DNA of 64,000 bases from Mycoplana azooxidifex (lineage in GTDB: Bacteria; Pseudomonadota; Alphaproteobacteria; Rhizobiales; Rhizobiaceae), in contig NZ_JACIEE010000001.1 of NCBI RefSeq assembly GCF_014196765.1, positions 496,001-560,000 on the forward strand. The letters are read 5' to 3'. The notes under the pieces were generated by a model. That model ran no database searches. It was not told where the DNA came from and saw only the letters and a list, made by a program, of their open reading frames with translations. The stretch's first letter is position 1. The number at the start of each line of letters is the position of its first letter. This document shows positions 18,008 through 26,500 of the stretch, in pieces. The position numbers were made by a program, and so were the translations under genes.

Positions 18008-19429
18008 TCAGCCGATGGCGGGTGCGCGTCCGGTCCAGCCGGTCAGCGCCTCATAGGCCGCGGCGACCTGCAGCACCGCCCTGTCGGCGCGCGGCGGGCC
18101 GATGATCTGGATGCCGGCGGGCAACCCGTCCGGGCCGAAGCCGGCCGGCATGGCGGCGACGGGCAGCCCGGCCATGGTCGGCCCGATCACCACCTCCATC
18201 CAGCGATGGTAGGTGTCCATCGCCCTGCCCGCGATGGCCCGCGGCCAGTGCGTTTCCACGTCGAAGGCAAACACCTGCGCCGACGGCAGCACCAGGAAGT
18301 CGTAGCGCTCGAACAGCGCCTGCACATATCGGTACCAGTCGCTGCGGATCGACGAGGCCACCGCGATCTCGCTTGCCGAAAGCGCAAGCCCGTTCTCGAT
18401 CTCCCAGATCATTTCCGGCTTCATCATCGCCCGCCGGTCGGGATCGGCATGATCGGCTCCTTGCGCGGATGCGACGAGGAAATGGCGATAGGTTTTCCAT
18501 GCCCGCCAGAGGCGATCCATGTCGAAGCCCGGCGGCACCTCGGCAACGGAGGCGCCGAGCGCGGCAAAGACCTCGAGCGCCGAGCGGCAGAGTCCCAGGA
18601 TACCGGGCTCGAACGGCAGGTGACCGCCATGGTCGCCGAGCCAGCCGATCCTCGCCCCGGCGAAATCGCCTGTCTTGCCGGGCATAAGTTCCTCCGTCGG
18701 CAGTGACAGCGGGTCGCGGGCGTCATATCCCGCCTGGATCGCAAGCAGCGCGGCGACGTCTGCGACCGAGCGCCCCATCGGACCGTTCACCGCGTGTTGA
18801 CCGAGATAGAGCTCGTTGCCGAGCGATGGCACGCGGCCGAAGCTCGGCCGGAAGCCGATGACGTTGTTGAAGGCTGCCGGGTTGCGCAGCGATCCCATCA
18901 TGTCGCTGCCGTCGGCGACGGGAACGAGCCGTGCCGCCAGTGCCGCCGCAGCGCCGCCGGACGAGCCGCCGGCGCTCTTCGTCCGGTCGTATGGATTGCG
19001 CGTGGCGCCGAAGACGTCGTTGTAGGTATGCGAGCCGAGCCCCATCTCCGGCGCATTGGTCTTGCCGATGACGATGGCGCCAGCGGCGCGAATGCGTTCG
19101 ACATGGATGTCGTCATAGTCCGGGACGAAGTCGCGGTAGATCCGTGAGCCGTAGGTGCAGCGGATTCCGCGGGCCTCCGAGAGATCCTTGACGGCGAAGG
19201 GCATGCCGTGCAGCCATCCGCGTGACCGCCCCTCTGCGAGCATCCGGTCGGCCGCCTCGGCCTCGGCCATCAGTTCGCCTTCGTCCCTGAGGCTGACGAT
19301 GGCGTTGACGAGCGGGTTGATCGCCCCGATCCGTGCCAGATACGCCTCCATCACCGAACGGCAGGAGACCTTGAGGCCATGGATCGCCACCGAAAGCTCG
19401 GTTGCGGACAACGCGGTCAATCCGTCCAC
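18008..19429 (-). CDS. Amidase (amidase signature family)
   Basis: A 473-residue member of the amidase signature family. The Ser-cisSer-Lys triad is visible: Lys in PFAVKDLS (about residue 81), the cis-Ser in SAGGSSGG (about 156) and the nucleophile Ser in DGSDMMGSLRNPA (about 180). Length and motifs fit cytoplasmic amide hydrolases; the sequence does not show gatA-specific partners, so it is likely a stand-alone amidase with unknown substrate. I chose GTG at 19429 because GGAGGG precedes it by 8 bases and upstream codons give no family-like residues. It is divergent from cutC with 129 bases between. Confidence 0.88.
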   Translation of the reverse strand: MDGLTALSATELSVAIHGLKVSCRSVMEAYLARIGAINPLVNAIVSLRDEGELMAEAEAADRMLAEGRSRGWLHGMPFAVKDLSEARGIRCTYGSRIYRDFVPDYDDIHVERIRAAGAIVIGKTNAPEMGLGSHTYNDVFGATRNPYDRTKSAGGSSGGAAAALAARLVPVADGSDMMGSLRNPAAFNNVIGFRPSFGRVPSLGNELYLGQHAVNGPMGRSVADVAALLAIQAGYDARDPLSLPTEELMPGKTGDFAGARIGWLGDHGGHLPFEPGILGLCRSALEVFAALGASVAEVPPGFDMDRLWRAWKTYRHFLVASAQGADHADPDRRAMMKPEMIWEIENGLALSASEIAVASSIRSDWYRYVQALFERYDFLVLPSAQVFAFDVETHWPRAIAGRAMDTYHRWMEVVIGPTMAGLPVAAMPAGFGPDGLPAGIQIIGPPRADRAVLQVAAAYEALTGWTGRAPAIG

Positions 19430-19558
19430 TTCGGCATCCCTCCCTCGCCTGCGCGCAGATCCATAGCGCACCCGCCGGCGAACGCAAAGCCGGCCTGCCC
19501 CATTGCCCGCGATCTCCCGCCGCCCTAACGTCACCCGGAATCACATGAGGAAAAGACC

Positions 19559-20308
19559 ATGGCAGCACCGCTCATCGAACTCTGCGTCGAAGGCATCGAC
19601 GGATTCCTGGCGGCGCAGGAGGCCGGCGCCGACCGGGTCGAGCTCTGCGCCAGCCTGATGGAGGGCGGCCTGACGCCGAGCCTTGCGACGGTCCGCGCGG
19701 CGGTGAAGGCGGCTCGCATCCCGGTTCATGTCATCATCCGCCCCCGCGGCGGCGACTTCCTCTATTCGCAGGCCGAGTTCGAGACCATGCGCGAGGACAT
19801 CTCGGCCCTGCGCGCCGAGGGCGTGGCCGGCGTCGTCATCGGCTGCCTCACCCCGGACGGCCGGATCGACGAGGCGCGGACGAAGGAACTCGTGGCCGCC
19901 GCCCGGCCGATGTCGGTCACCTGCCACCGCGCCTTCGACATGACCGAGGACGCCGAAGACGCGCTCGAGGCACTGATCCGCTGCGGCGTCGACCGGGTGC
20001 TGACCTCCGGCCAGCGCGACACGGCGCTCGAGGGCATCGACATCCTGAGGCAAGCGGTGGCGCAGGCCGGCGACCGCATCGTCATCATGGGCTGCGGCGC
20101 GCTTGATGCCGGCAACATCAAGGCGGTGCGCGACGGCGCAGGGCTGAAGGAGATGCATTTCGCCGCGCTGAAGACGGTGCCGAGCGGCATGCGCTTCCGC
20201 AATCCCCACGTCGGCATGGGCGGCACCGAGAAGGACCGGGAATACGAACTGACGCTGACCGATCCCGAAAGCGTGCGGGCGACGATCGCCGCTGCAAAAG
20301 CGCCCTGA
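19559..20308 (+). CDS. cutC: Copper homeostasis protein CutC
   Basis: A 249-residue TIM-barrel protein with the CutC features: ELCVEG at the start, GADRVELC, EGGLTPS, HVIIRPRGGDF, the CHRAFD motif at about residue 122 and DRVLTSGQ. CutC is linked to copper tolerance, but its molecular activity is not established. The ATG at 19559 has GAGGA about 8 bases upstream. It stands alone, divergent from an amidase gene, and is followed by creA after 166 bases. Confidence 0.93.
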   Translation: MAAPLIELCVEGIDGFLAAQEAGADRVELCASLMEGGLTPSLATVRAAVKAARIPVHVIIRPRGGDFLYSQAEFETMREDISALRAEGVAGVVIGCLTPDGRIDEARTKELVAAARPMSVTCHRAFDMTEDAEDALEALIRCGVDRVLTSGQRDTALEGIDILRQAVAQAGDRIVIMGCGALDAGNIKAVRDGAGLKEMHFAALKTVPSGMRFRNPHVGMGGTEKDREYELTLTDPESVRATIAAAKAP

Positions 20309-20409
20309 GACCGGCCGGGATTATGTGTCGGTATTGCAAAGTGCCTTGCCGCACCTAAGTGACGTGGAGAAGGTCACAGCAGAACATGAGACTTTCCACA
20401 TATCGCCTT

Positions 20410-20426
20410 GAATCGATTCTGGAATC
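20410..20426. promoter_or_regulatory. Cluster of three GANTC (CcrM) sites upstream of creA
   Basis: GAATC at 20410, GATTC at 20415 and GAATC at 20422 fall within 17 bases, and the first two form the perfect palindrome GAATCGATTC. GANTC is the target of the CcrM methyltransferase in alphaproteobacteria, and GcrA reads such sites near promoters. It lies about 50 bases before the creA start. Confidence 0.45.
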
Positions 20427-20474
20427 TATTCAGTTTTGGAGCCCGACGCTTCCAGCCACCATGGAGACCGCCCG

Positions 20475-20966
20475 ATGACCGCTTCACGCCTTCGCATCGC
20501 CCTGGCCGCAGGCCTTGCCCTCTTCGCCACCGGCTCGCTCGCAGACACGGTCGGCGAGGTCGGGGTGGACTGGATGGGCAACGACATCATGATCGACGCG
20601 GTCGGCGATCCCGAGGTCGCAGGCGTGACCTGCCATATCACCTATTTCGACCGGGGCGTGCTGGACCGCCTGCAGAAGGGCAACTGGTTCGAGGATCCCT
20701 CCAACAACGCGATCGCCTGCCAGCAGACCGGCCCGATCACGATCGGCGATATCGACCTGTCGAAGGGCGGCGATGAAGTGTTCAAGGCCGGCCTGTCGCT
20801 CATCTGGAAGAAGCTGGTGGTCACCCGCATCTACGACCGCAAGAACGACACGCTCATCTACCTGGCCCATTCGCGGGAGCTGACGGAAGGCTCCGCCAAG
20901 ATGTCGATCTCCACCGTGCCGCTCTTCGGCGAGAACGTCACCTGGACAAGCGGAAAGCCGCAATAG
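20475..20966 (+). CDS. creA: CreA family secreted protein
   Basis: A 163-residue protein of the CreA family (periplasmic, function unknown). It has a signal peptide of about 23 residues ending LADT, and the family core GNDIMIDAVGDPEVAGVTCHI, then a second Cys in NNAIACQQTGPI. The ATG at 20475 has GGAG about 8 bases upstream. Both Cys could form a periplasmic disulphide. It follows cutC but with 166 bases between, containing three GANTC sites, so it probably has its own promoter. Confidence 0.88.
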   Translation: MTASRLRIALAAGLALFATGSLADTVGEVGVDWMGNDIMIDAVGDPEVAGVTCHITYFDRGVLDRLQKGNWFEDPSNNAIACQQTGPITIGDIDLSKGGDEVFKAGLSLIWKKLVVTRIYDRKNDTLIYLAHSRELTEGSAKMSISTVPLFGENVTWTSGKPQ

Positions 20967-21054
20967 GCCGGATCGCTCCGGGCCCATTGCGGCCTCCTCC
21001 TCCGTAACTGTCACCGGGCGGATACGCCAGGAACTGGCCTACATGACGCTTGGC

Positions 21055-21546
21055 CTACATGACGATGAAGGTCACGCTGCCGTCGCCGTTCTGCTGAACG
21101 GAAATGACGTTGTCGACGTCGACCTGCTGGGCCTCAAGGGCCGCGACCAGGTCGGCATTGGTGCGGATGTCGGACTGAAGCTTGCGCACGTCCGCGGCGT
21201 GGCTGTCCGACAGCAGGCGGTATTGCTCGCGGGCATCCTCGTCGGCGACCTCATCGACGCGCATCACCGCGATCTTGGCGATATCGACCGTCTTGAAATC
21301 CTCGACGCCGGAGACGCTCGGCGCAATCGCGCCTGTGCTCATCATGTCCATGTTCTGGCTGCCGGCCTGCTGGCCGCCGGAGGCGTCGGGCTGGTTCATC
21401 GGCTCGCCGGACGCCTGCGCCATCTCAAGGGCGGGACGCGGGGTCGGTACCGGTACGTTCATGCCGTCGATGGTCGTCGTCGCAAGCGCGGGAGCGGCGA
21501 TCGCACCGGCAAGCAGAATGGCCGAAAGAGTTGCAAGCGGTTTCAT
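21055..21546 (-). CDS. Secreted hypothetical protein
   Basis: A 163-residue protein with a signal peptide (about residues 1-23, ending APALA) and no recognised domain. The mature part has a Met/Gln/Ser-rich low-complexity stretch (about 45-75) and a helical C-terminal half containing a VDEVADEDAREQYRLL segment. It ends in a short beta-rich NGDGSVTFIVM. The ATG at 21546 has GGGAGAT just before it; an upstream in-frame ATG at 21627 lacks this. It ends 88 bases from creA (convergent). Confidence 0.7.
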   Translation of the reverse strand: MKPLATLSAILLAGAIAAPALATTTIDGMNVPVPTPRPALEMAQASGEPMNQPDASGGQQAGSQNMDMMSTGAIAPSVSGVEDFKTVDIAKIAVMRVDEVADEDAREQYRLLSDSHAADVRKLQSDIRTNADLVAALEAQQVDVDNVISVQQNGDGSVTFIVM

Positions 21547-21634
21547 GGTTATCTCCCTGCAGCGCTTTTGTGCGCCTTCGGGGAGGAGAATGCCGCTCGC
21601 TTCGGTTTGTTCCAACCTGCGGTTCAACCGGCGA

Positions 21635-22273
21635 TCACCCTTGGCGGGCCTCGCGCAGGATTTCGGCTTCCGTTACCGTCGTAACCCCTGCCGCAGCCAT
21701 CGCCTCTTCCGCCGCAGCGATCGTCTCCGGCGCGATGCCCCGGCTGAGGTCCTCGATGAAGCGGACGCGCACGCCGGGCAGCATCTCGACCGCGTCGATC
21801 GCCGAGGCCTGCACGCAATAGTCCGTCGCAAGCCCGCCGATGTCGATCTGCGTCACGCCGCGCTGGCGCAGGTAGTCGGCAAGCCCCGTATGTGCCGTCC
21901 TGTCGTTGTCGCGAAAGGCGGAATAGCTGTCGACCTCGCGGTCCATGCCCTTCTTCTGGATGTAGTCGATCCGCGTCACGTCGAGGGCGGGATGGAGCGC
22001 CGCATCGTCGGTGTGTTCGACGCAGTGGTCCGGCCAGAGCATCTGCGGCTTGCCCTTCAGTTCCCCCATCTCGAAGGGACTGCGCCCGGGATGGCTGGAG
22101 GCGAAACTGCCATGGTCTGCGGGATGCCAGTCCTGCGAGGCGACGATCATGTCATAGCCCCCCTTCGCCATCAGCCGGTTGGCGACCGGGATCACGTCGT
22201 CGCCCTCGGGGACGGCCAGGTTGCCGCCCGGGCAGAACCCTGACTGGAGGTCGATGAGCAGCAGGCACTTCAT
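21635..22273 (-). CDS. pncA: Nicotinamidase (pyrazinamidase)
   Basis: A 212-residue cysteine hydrolase that converts nicotinamide to nicotinate in NAD salvage. Catalytic residues are visible: Asp8 (LLIDLQ), Lys107/108 (QKKGMD) and Cys153 (ATDYCVQAS). Metal ligands fit DWHPADHGSFASSH (Asp48, His50, His54 or His61). The start at 22273 follows GGAG and gives the family-typical MKCLLLIDLQ. It reads leftward and is 184 bases from cheW's stop. Confident. Confidence 0.95.
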   Translation of the reverse strand: MKCLLLIDLQSGFCPGGNLAVPEGDDVIPVANRLMAKGGYDMIVASQDWHPADHGSFASSHPGRSPFEMGELKGKPQMLWPDHCVEHTDDAALHPALDVTRIDYIQKKGMDREVDSYSAFRDNDRTAHTGLADYLRQRGVTQIDIGGLATDYCVQASAIDAVEMLPGVRVRFIEDLSRGIAPETIAAAEEAMAAAGVTTVTEAEILREARQG

Positions 22274-22398
22274 GATGGGCACTCCGATCCTATGTCGCAA
22301 ATTCCGGGGTCAGGACCCAGGCTACGAACAAGCATGGAGCATTGCGTTGCGAAGAATCAAGGGGATGGAAAAATCAACCGGATGAATGCAGTGCGCGC

Positions 22399-22429
22399 GA
22401 AAACCCCGGCGACATCCGTCCCGGGGTTT
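22399..22429 (-). terminator. Rho-independent terminator after cheW
   Basis: A 9-base stem (AAACCCCGG with CCGGGGTTT, loop of 11) at 22401-22429 is followed, in the leftward direction, by a short T-run. It lies about 30 bases beyond the cheW stop and probably ends that transcript. Confidence 0.65.
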
Positions 22430-22457
22430 CAGACGCGACCGGCCGGCCGTTCGTCGA

Positions 22458-22922
22458 TCAGGCGGCCTGCGCCAGTTCGTCGGCGATCACGGTGTCGAGG
22501 TTGAGGAAGCAGACCATCGTCTTTTCCAGCGCGACGATGCCGCGGCAGAAGGCGCGCTGGGCTTCCGGGATGATTTCCGGCGCCGGCTGCAGGTCTTCGC
22601 TCTTGATGGTCATCATGTCGGAGACCTGCTCCACCAGCAGGCCGACGAGCTTGCCGGCGATGTCGGTGACGATGATCGCCGAACGCTCGGACGGTTCGGT
22701 CATCTTCATGCCGAGGCGGCAGGCCATGTCGATCACGGGGATCACCGCACCGCGCAGGTTGATCAGGCCGAGGACGTAGGGCGGCGTGTGCGGCATCGGC
22801 GTGACCGGCGCCCAGCCGCGGATTTCGCGGATCGCCATGATGTCGATGCAGAATTCCTGGTCTCCGAGGTGGAAGGAGACGATTTCGAGGTATGCGCCGG
22901 ATTGCTTGATGGCGTTGGACAT
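22458..22922 (-). CDS. cheW: Chemotaxis coupling protein CheW
   Basis: A 154-residue CheW-fold protein that couples chemoreceptors to the CheA kinase. Typical motifs are FCIDIMAIREI, PHTPPYVLGLINLRGAVIPV and DRLG-like CRLGM, then VGLLVEQVSD. It stands outside any che operon here, so it is probably an orphan coupling protein used with receptors encoded elsewhere. The start ATG at 22922 gives the family-like beginning. It reads leftward and ends in a clear terminator. Confidence 0.93.
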   Translation of the reverse strand: MSNAIKQSGAYLEIVSFHLGDQEFCIDIMAIREIRGWAPVTPMPHTPPYVLGLINLRGAVIPVIDMACRLGMKMTEPSERSAIIVTDIAGKLVGLLVEQVSDMMTIKSEDLQPAPEIIPEAQRAFCRGIVALEKTMVCFLNLDTVIADELAQAA

Positions 22923-23197
22923 GGATCGGACTTCCCAGTTTCGGCCGAGGGATCACAGCTGCGCGCAAGGCCTGTGCGGCCGGCGGACCTCATGCCCGAG
23001 AGGCCAGGATGGCCCATACGCTGCGGCAGCCTTGCAGAGATAGATTAAGCAAGCGCTAAGAATCTGCCGGAAATGTTCGGAATCGGGACGTTGCGCGGCA
23101 TCCCGGCCGGTCTTGGACCGGCACAAATCCGCTCCCGCAACAGGCGCCGGTCCCCTGCCCCATTCCGGTCGGCCCGCTTCTGCGCTAACATGCCCTC

Positions 23198-23356
23198 ATG
23201 AACACTGCCCGCCACACCGTCCGCGCCGCCGTCCTGCTCGCCTCCGGGGCAGCCCTGCTCGGCACGCTCTCCGCGCTCGCTTTCGCCGGCTGGCTGGAAC
23301 ACGGTTCGTCGATCCTGCTCTCCATGGCCGAAACCGGCATGTCCTGGTGCTTTTGA
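23198..23356 (+). CDS. 52-residue small membrane protein before the SCO1 gene
   Basis: An ORF of 52 codons (start ATG 23198) with a hydrophobic segment at about residues 9-31 and a short tail ending MSWCF. It lies 135 bases upstream of the SCO1/SenC gene in the same direction. No good Shine-Dalgarno is visible. Similar short proteins ending in a W-C-(F/M) pattern seem to sit before SCO1 genes in rhizobia; this is recollection, not checked. Function unknown; a link with copper delivery is only inferred from position. Confidence 0.5.
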   Translation: MNTARHTVRAAVLLASGAALLGTLSALAFAGWLEHGSSILLSMAETGMSWCF

Positions 23357-23491
23357 CCCAACCGGGCCGCCTGATCGCCGCCGGACGCGCCCGCTTGCGG
23401 CAAAAGGTGCATTTGCCCCCTGCGGCGGGACCGACTATGACACGGTCTCCATCGGCCGCGCCGCGGCCGACCTGCCGATGACGGATTGCCC

Positions 23492-24091
23492 ATGAAGACC
23501 GTACGCATCATCCTCTGGATCGCCATCGCCCTCCTCGCCGGCCTGCTCGGCTGGCTGACGCTGGAGATGACGCGAACCGAAGACCAGTTGGCCGAAGGCC
23601 CCTTCGGCGTGCCTTTCACCCTCGTTTCGCAGGACGGCAGCCCCGTCACCGAGAAGGCGTTCACCGGCAAGCCGACCGCGCTCTTCTTCGGCTTCACCCA
23701 TTGCCCCGAGGTCTGCCCGACCACGCTGTTCGAGCTCGACGGCTGGCTCGCCAGGGTCGATCCGGACGGCTCGAAGATGCAGGCCTATTTCATCACGGTC
23801 GATCCGGAGCGCGACACGCCGGAGATCCTCGGCGCCTACGTTTCCAACGTTTCCAAGCGCGTGACCGGCATTTCCGGCCCGGCCGACAAGGTCATGGACA
23901 TGGTCAAGGGCTTCCGGGTCTATGCCCGCAAGGTCCCGGTCGACGAGAGCCAGCCGGACGGCGAGTACACGATGGACCACACCGCGTCCGTCTTCCTGCT
24001 CGACGGGGACGGTCGCTTCCGGGGCACCATAGCCTATGGCGAGAACCCCGATGTTGCCGTAAAAAAGCTGGAGAACCTCATCAAGGGATAG
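23492..24091 (+). CDS. SCO1/SenC/PrrC-type copper chaperone
   Basis: A 199-residue thioredoxin-fold protein that delivers copper to cytochrome c oxidase or acts as a thiol reductase in assembly. It has an N-terminal membrane anchor (about residues 5-24), the copper-binding CPEVC motif (Cys71, Cys75) and the distal His163 in MDHTASVF. ATG at 23492 is preferred over an in-frame TTG six bases upstream. It is followed after 12 bases by the monooxygenase gene, so they may be co-transcribed. Confidence 0.93.
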   Translation: MKTVRIILWIAIALLAGLLGWLTLEMTRTEDQLAEGPFGVPFTLVSQDGSPVTEKAFTGKPTALFFGFTHCPEVCPTTLFELDGWLARVDPDGSKMQAYFITVDPERDTPEILGAYVSNVSKRVTGISGPADKVMDMVKGFRVYARKVPVDESQPDGEYTMDHTASVFLLDGDGRFRGTIAYGENPDVAVKKLENLIKG

Positions 24092-24103
24092 GAACCTCCG
24101 CTC

Positions 24104-25234
24104 ATGGTTTCACGCGCCGACTGCTCGATCCTCATCGCCGGCGCGGGGCCAGTGGGACTGGCGCTGGCGCTCGAACTGGCACGCCGCGGCATCAAGCCGC
24201 GCATCGTCGCCGAAACGGACGGCCCGGTCGCCGAGAACGAGAGTCGCGCGCTCGGCGTCAACGCCCGCACCCTGATGCTGCTCGGCCCGTCGGGAGCCGC
24301 CTCCGACATCTCCGCCCAGGCGCTGCCGATCGAGGGCCTCAAGCTCTCCTCCCTCGGAGCCCCGCTTCTCACGGTCAACACGGCAGGGTTTCGCGGACCG
24401 GGGCCGGCGCTCAGCATCCTGCCGCAGGGCGCCACCGAGCGCCTGCTGCTGGAGCGGCTGCGCGCCCTGGAGGTCGAGCCCGAATGGCACACCAGGGTCA
24501 ACAGGATCGACGGCACCCCTGATGCGCCCGAAGTCACGCTCGTGCGCAACGACGACAGCGGCGAGACTGTCAGGCCCACCATGCTCGTCGGCGCCGACGG
24601 CGCCCATTCCACCGTCCGCAAGGCCTGCGGCTTCGCCTTTCCGGGCGACGCGCTGGACAACGAGTTCTTCCTTGCCGACTACGCCTATGACGCGCCTGTC
24701 GACGTCCGCCACGCGCGGGTGGAATTCTTCAATCCCGGCGTCCTCGCCTGCATCCCGGTCCGCGCCAACGTGCTGCGCTATATCTCCACAATGGGCGACT
24801 TCGAAGACCGCATCGTTCATCCGCGCCCGAATGCCGAACTGACTTGGCGCTCGAAGTTTACCGTCAGCTTCCGTCACGTCGAGACGATGTCGGTCGGCCG
24901 CGTCTTCCTCGCAGGCGACGCCGCCCATATCCATTCGCCGATCGGCGCGCGCGGCATGAACCTCGGCATCGAGGACGCCTGCTGGCTCGCCTGGCTGATC
25001 TCGGAGGGACGGGAGGCGGAATATTCGAAGCTGCGCCTGCCGGCGGTCCGCGGCGTGCTGCGCCAAACCCGCATGCTGACGGCGATGGCGACCATGGACC
25101 GGCCGGCATCTCTGGCCTTGCGCGACCGCATCCTGCCGCTGATGGCGCATCTCCGCTTCGCCGAGAGGGCGCTCGTGCGCAGCATTGCCGGCATGGACAC
25201 GCCAAACCCGCCCTGGCTTTCCGTCGCCAGCTGA
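24104..25234 (+). CDS. FAD-dependent monooxygenase (UbiH/PHBH family)
   Basis: A 376-residue flavoprotein of the aromatic-ring hydroxylase family. The dinucleotide motif GAGPVGLALALELARRG is at residue 13, the NADPH/FAD motif LVGADGAHSTVRK near 160 and the second FAD motif VFLAGDAAHIHSP near 266. These are the three family fingerprints. The substrate (ubiquinone precursor or other aromatic) cannot be told. It starts 12 bases after the SCO1 gene. Confidence 0.88.
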   Translation: MVSRADCSILIAGAGPVGLALALELARRGIKPRIVAETDGPVAENESRALGVNARTLMLLGPSGAASDISAQALPIEGLKLSSLGAPLLTVNTAGFRGPGPALSILPQGATERLLLERLRALEVEPEWHTRVNRIDGTPDAPEVTLVRNDDSGETVRPTMLVGADGAHSTVRKACGFAFPGDALDNEFFLADYAYDAPVDVRHARVEFFNPGVLACIPVRANVLRYISTMGDFEDRIVHPRPNAELTWRSKFTVSFRHVETMSVGRVFLAGDAAHIHSPIGARGMNLGIEDACWLAWLISEGREAEYSKLRLPAVRGVLRQTRMLTAMATMDRPASLALRDRILPLMAHLRFAERALVRSIAGMDTPNPPWLSVAS

Positions 25235-25375
25235 TGCGCTTTGCGCCAGCCCCCGGACATGCTACTGCGCCGCGGGTCGGATCGCGTGCGGCGCCCGCCG
25301 CACCGACCGCGCACCGACCGACAGTGGAAATGGCCAGGGCATGCCGTCCGGCCGGCAAGCAGGAACACCGAGACC

Positions 25376-26254
25376 GTGAGCGAGATCCGCCTTTTCACCA
25401 GCACGACCGAGAAGAACGCCGAGGCGATGCTGGCGCTGATGTCCGACGCCTTCGAGGAAGAAGGCTACGCCATCGCCACCATGGAGATCGACGAGAAGCG
25501 CGACATCTGGGAGGCGTCGCTGTACCTGATGGCGGACGAGGAAGAGGAAATGCGCGCGCGGTTCGCCGCACTGCTGGAGCCTGCCTTTCCCGAAGCGAAG
25601 ATCGAGCGTGAGAAAATTCCCGACGTCGACTGGATCGCCAAATCGTTGGAAGGTCTGCAGCCGGTTCGCGCCGGCCGCTTCGTCGTGCACGGCTCGCATG
25701 ACCGGGGCACCGCCCGCGCCGGCGAGATCGCAATCGAGATCGACGCCGGACAGGCCTTCGGCACCGGCCACCACGGCACCACAGCCGGCTGCCTCGAGGT
25801 CATCGAGGGCGTCATGCGCTCGGGCCGGATCCGCTCCGCCCTCGACCTGGGCACCGGCAGCGGCGTGCTGGCGATCGCCGCCCGCAAGCTGGCGCCGATT
25901 CCGGTGCTTGCGACCGACATCGACCCGCTCGCCACCAGGGTTGCCCGCGAGAACGTGCGCAAGAACGGGATCGCCACCGGCATGACGCTCGAGACGGCGA
26001 CCGGCTTCCATCACACCGTCTTCCGCCGGCACGGCCCCTTCGACCTGATCATCGCCAACATCCTCGCCCGCCCGCTGATGCGGATGGCGCCCCAACTTGC
26101 CGCCCATCTCGCGCCCGGCGGGCACGTGGTCCTGTCGGGCATTCTCGCAAACCAGCGCTGGAAGGTGATCGCCGCCTATTCCGGCGCGGGCCTGCGCCAC
26201 GTTCGCACCATCTGGCGCAACGGCTGGGTGACGATCCATCTCGATAGGCCCTGA
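25376..26254 (+). CDS. prmA: Ribosomal protein L11 methyltransferase
   Basis: A 292-residue SAM-dependent enzyme that trimethylates ribosomal protein L11. The N-terminal substrate-binding region is followed by the SAM fold with AFGTGHHGTT, DLGTGSGVLAIAA and the conserved DLIIANIL motif. GTG at 25376 (AGGA about 10 bases upstream) gives the expected start M-S-E-I-R-L. It is 141 bases after the monooxygenase gene. Downstream, the strand-opposite sRNA locus begins. Confidence 0.93.
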   Translation: MSEIRLFTSTTEKNAEAMLALMSDAFEEEGYAIATMEIDEKRDIWEASLYLMADEEEEMRARFAALLEPAFPEAKIEREKIPDVDWIAKSLEGLQPVRAGRFVVHGSHDRGTARAGEIAIEIDAGQAFGTGHHGTTAGCLEVIEGVMRSGRIRSALDLGTGSGVLAIAARKLAPIPVLATDIDPLATRVARENVRKNGIATGMTLETATGFHHTVFRRHGPFDLIIANILARPLMRMAPQLAAHLAPGGHVVLSGILANQRWKVIAAYSGAGLRHVRTIWRNGWVTIHLDRP

Positions 26255-26276
26255 CGAGCCTTCACAGTAGAGACCT

Positions 26277-26319
26277 GAAAAAAGAAACCTCCCGGTCGCG
26301 CAGGGATGCGACCGGGAGG
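26277..26319 (-). terminator. Strong hairpin plus T-run, leftward
   Basis: A perfect 12-base stem (CCTCCCGGTCGC with GCGACCGGGAGG, 8-base loop) at 26288-26319. In the leftward direction it is followed by TTTCTTTTTT. It is a back-up terminator about 20 bases beyond the sRNA's own terminator tail. A rightward prmA transcript would meet the same stem but without a T-run. Confidence 0.7.
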
Positions 26320-26340
26320 CATGACTGAAAAGGCCTTCTG

Positions 26341-26500
26341 AAAAAGAGAAAGGCGGTGCCGGAGGCACCGCCTATGGGCCGGTTTCCCGGCCTGTCCGCG
26401 AGCTTGGGAGGAGGAGAGCTCAAGCGGACTCTACGTGCTCCGAACACCCACCCGGAGGAGGGAGGAGGAGTGACCGGACAGGCATTTGGCCGGAGCACCT
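26341..26500 (-). ncRNA. Candidate structured sRNA with two anti-Shine-Dalgarno loops
   Basis: Read leftward this stretch folds by eye into four consecutive stem-loops. SL1 (26435-26498) has an 8-base outer stem enclosing UCCUCCUCCCUCCUCC. SL2 (26394-26429) has stems GUCCGC/GCGGAC and GAGCU/AGCUC enclosing the loop CUCCUCCUCCCA. SL3 (26377-26392) is GGCCGG-GAAA-CCGGCC, a GNRA tetraloop. SL4 (26352-26372) is GGCGGUGCC-UCC-GGCACCGCC followed by a U-run, a Rho-independent terminator. CCUCCUCCC loops are complementary to Shine-Dalgarno sequences and are hallmarks of alphaproteobacterial anti-SD sRNAs (CcsR/cuckoo family, NfeR1/alpha-r14). The 5' end and promoter cannot be read. It lies 255 bases downstream of the secreted-protein gene on the same strand, so it could also come from that 3' UTR. 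Confidence 0.65.
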
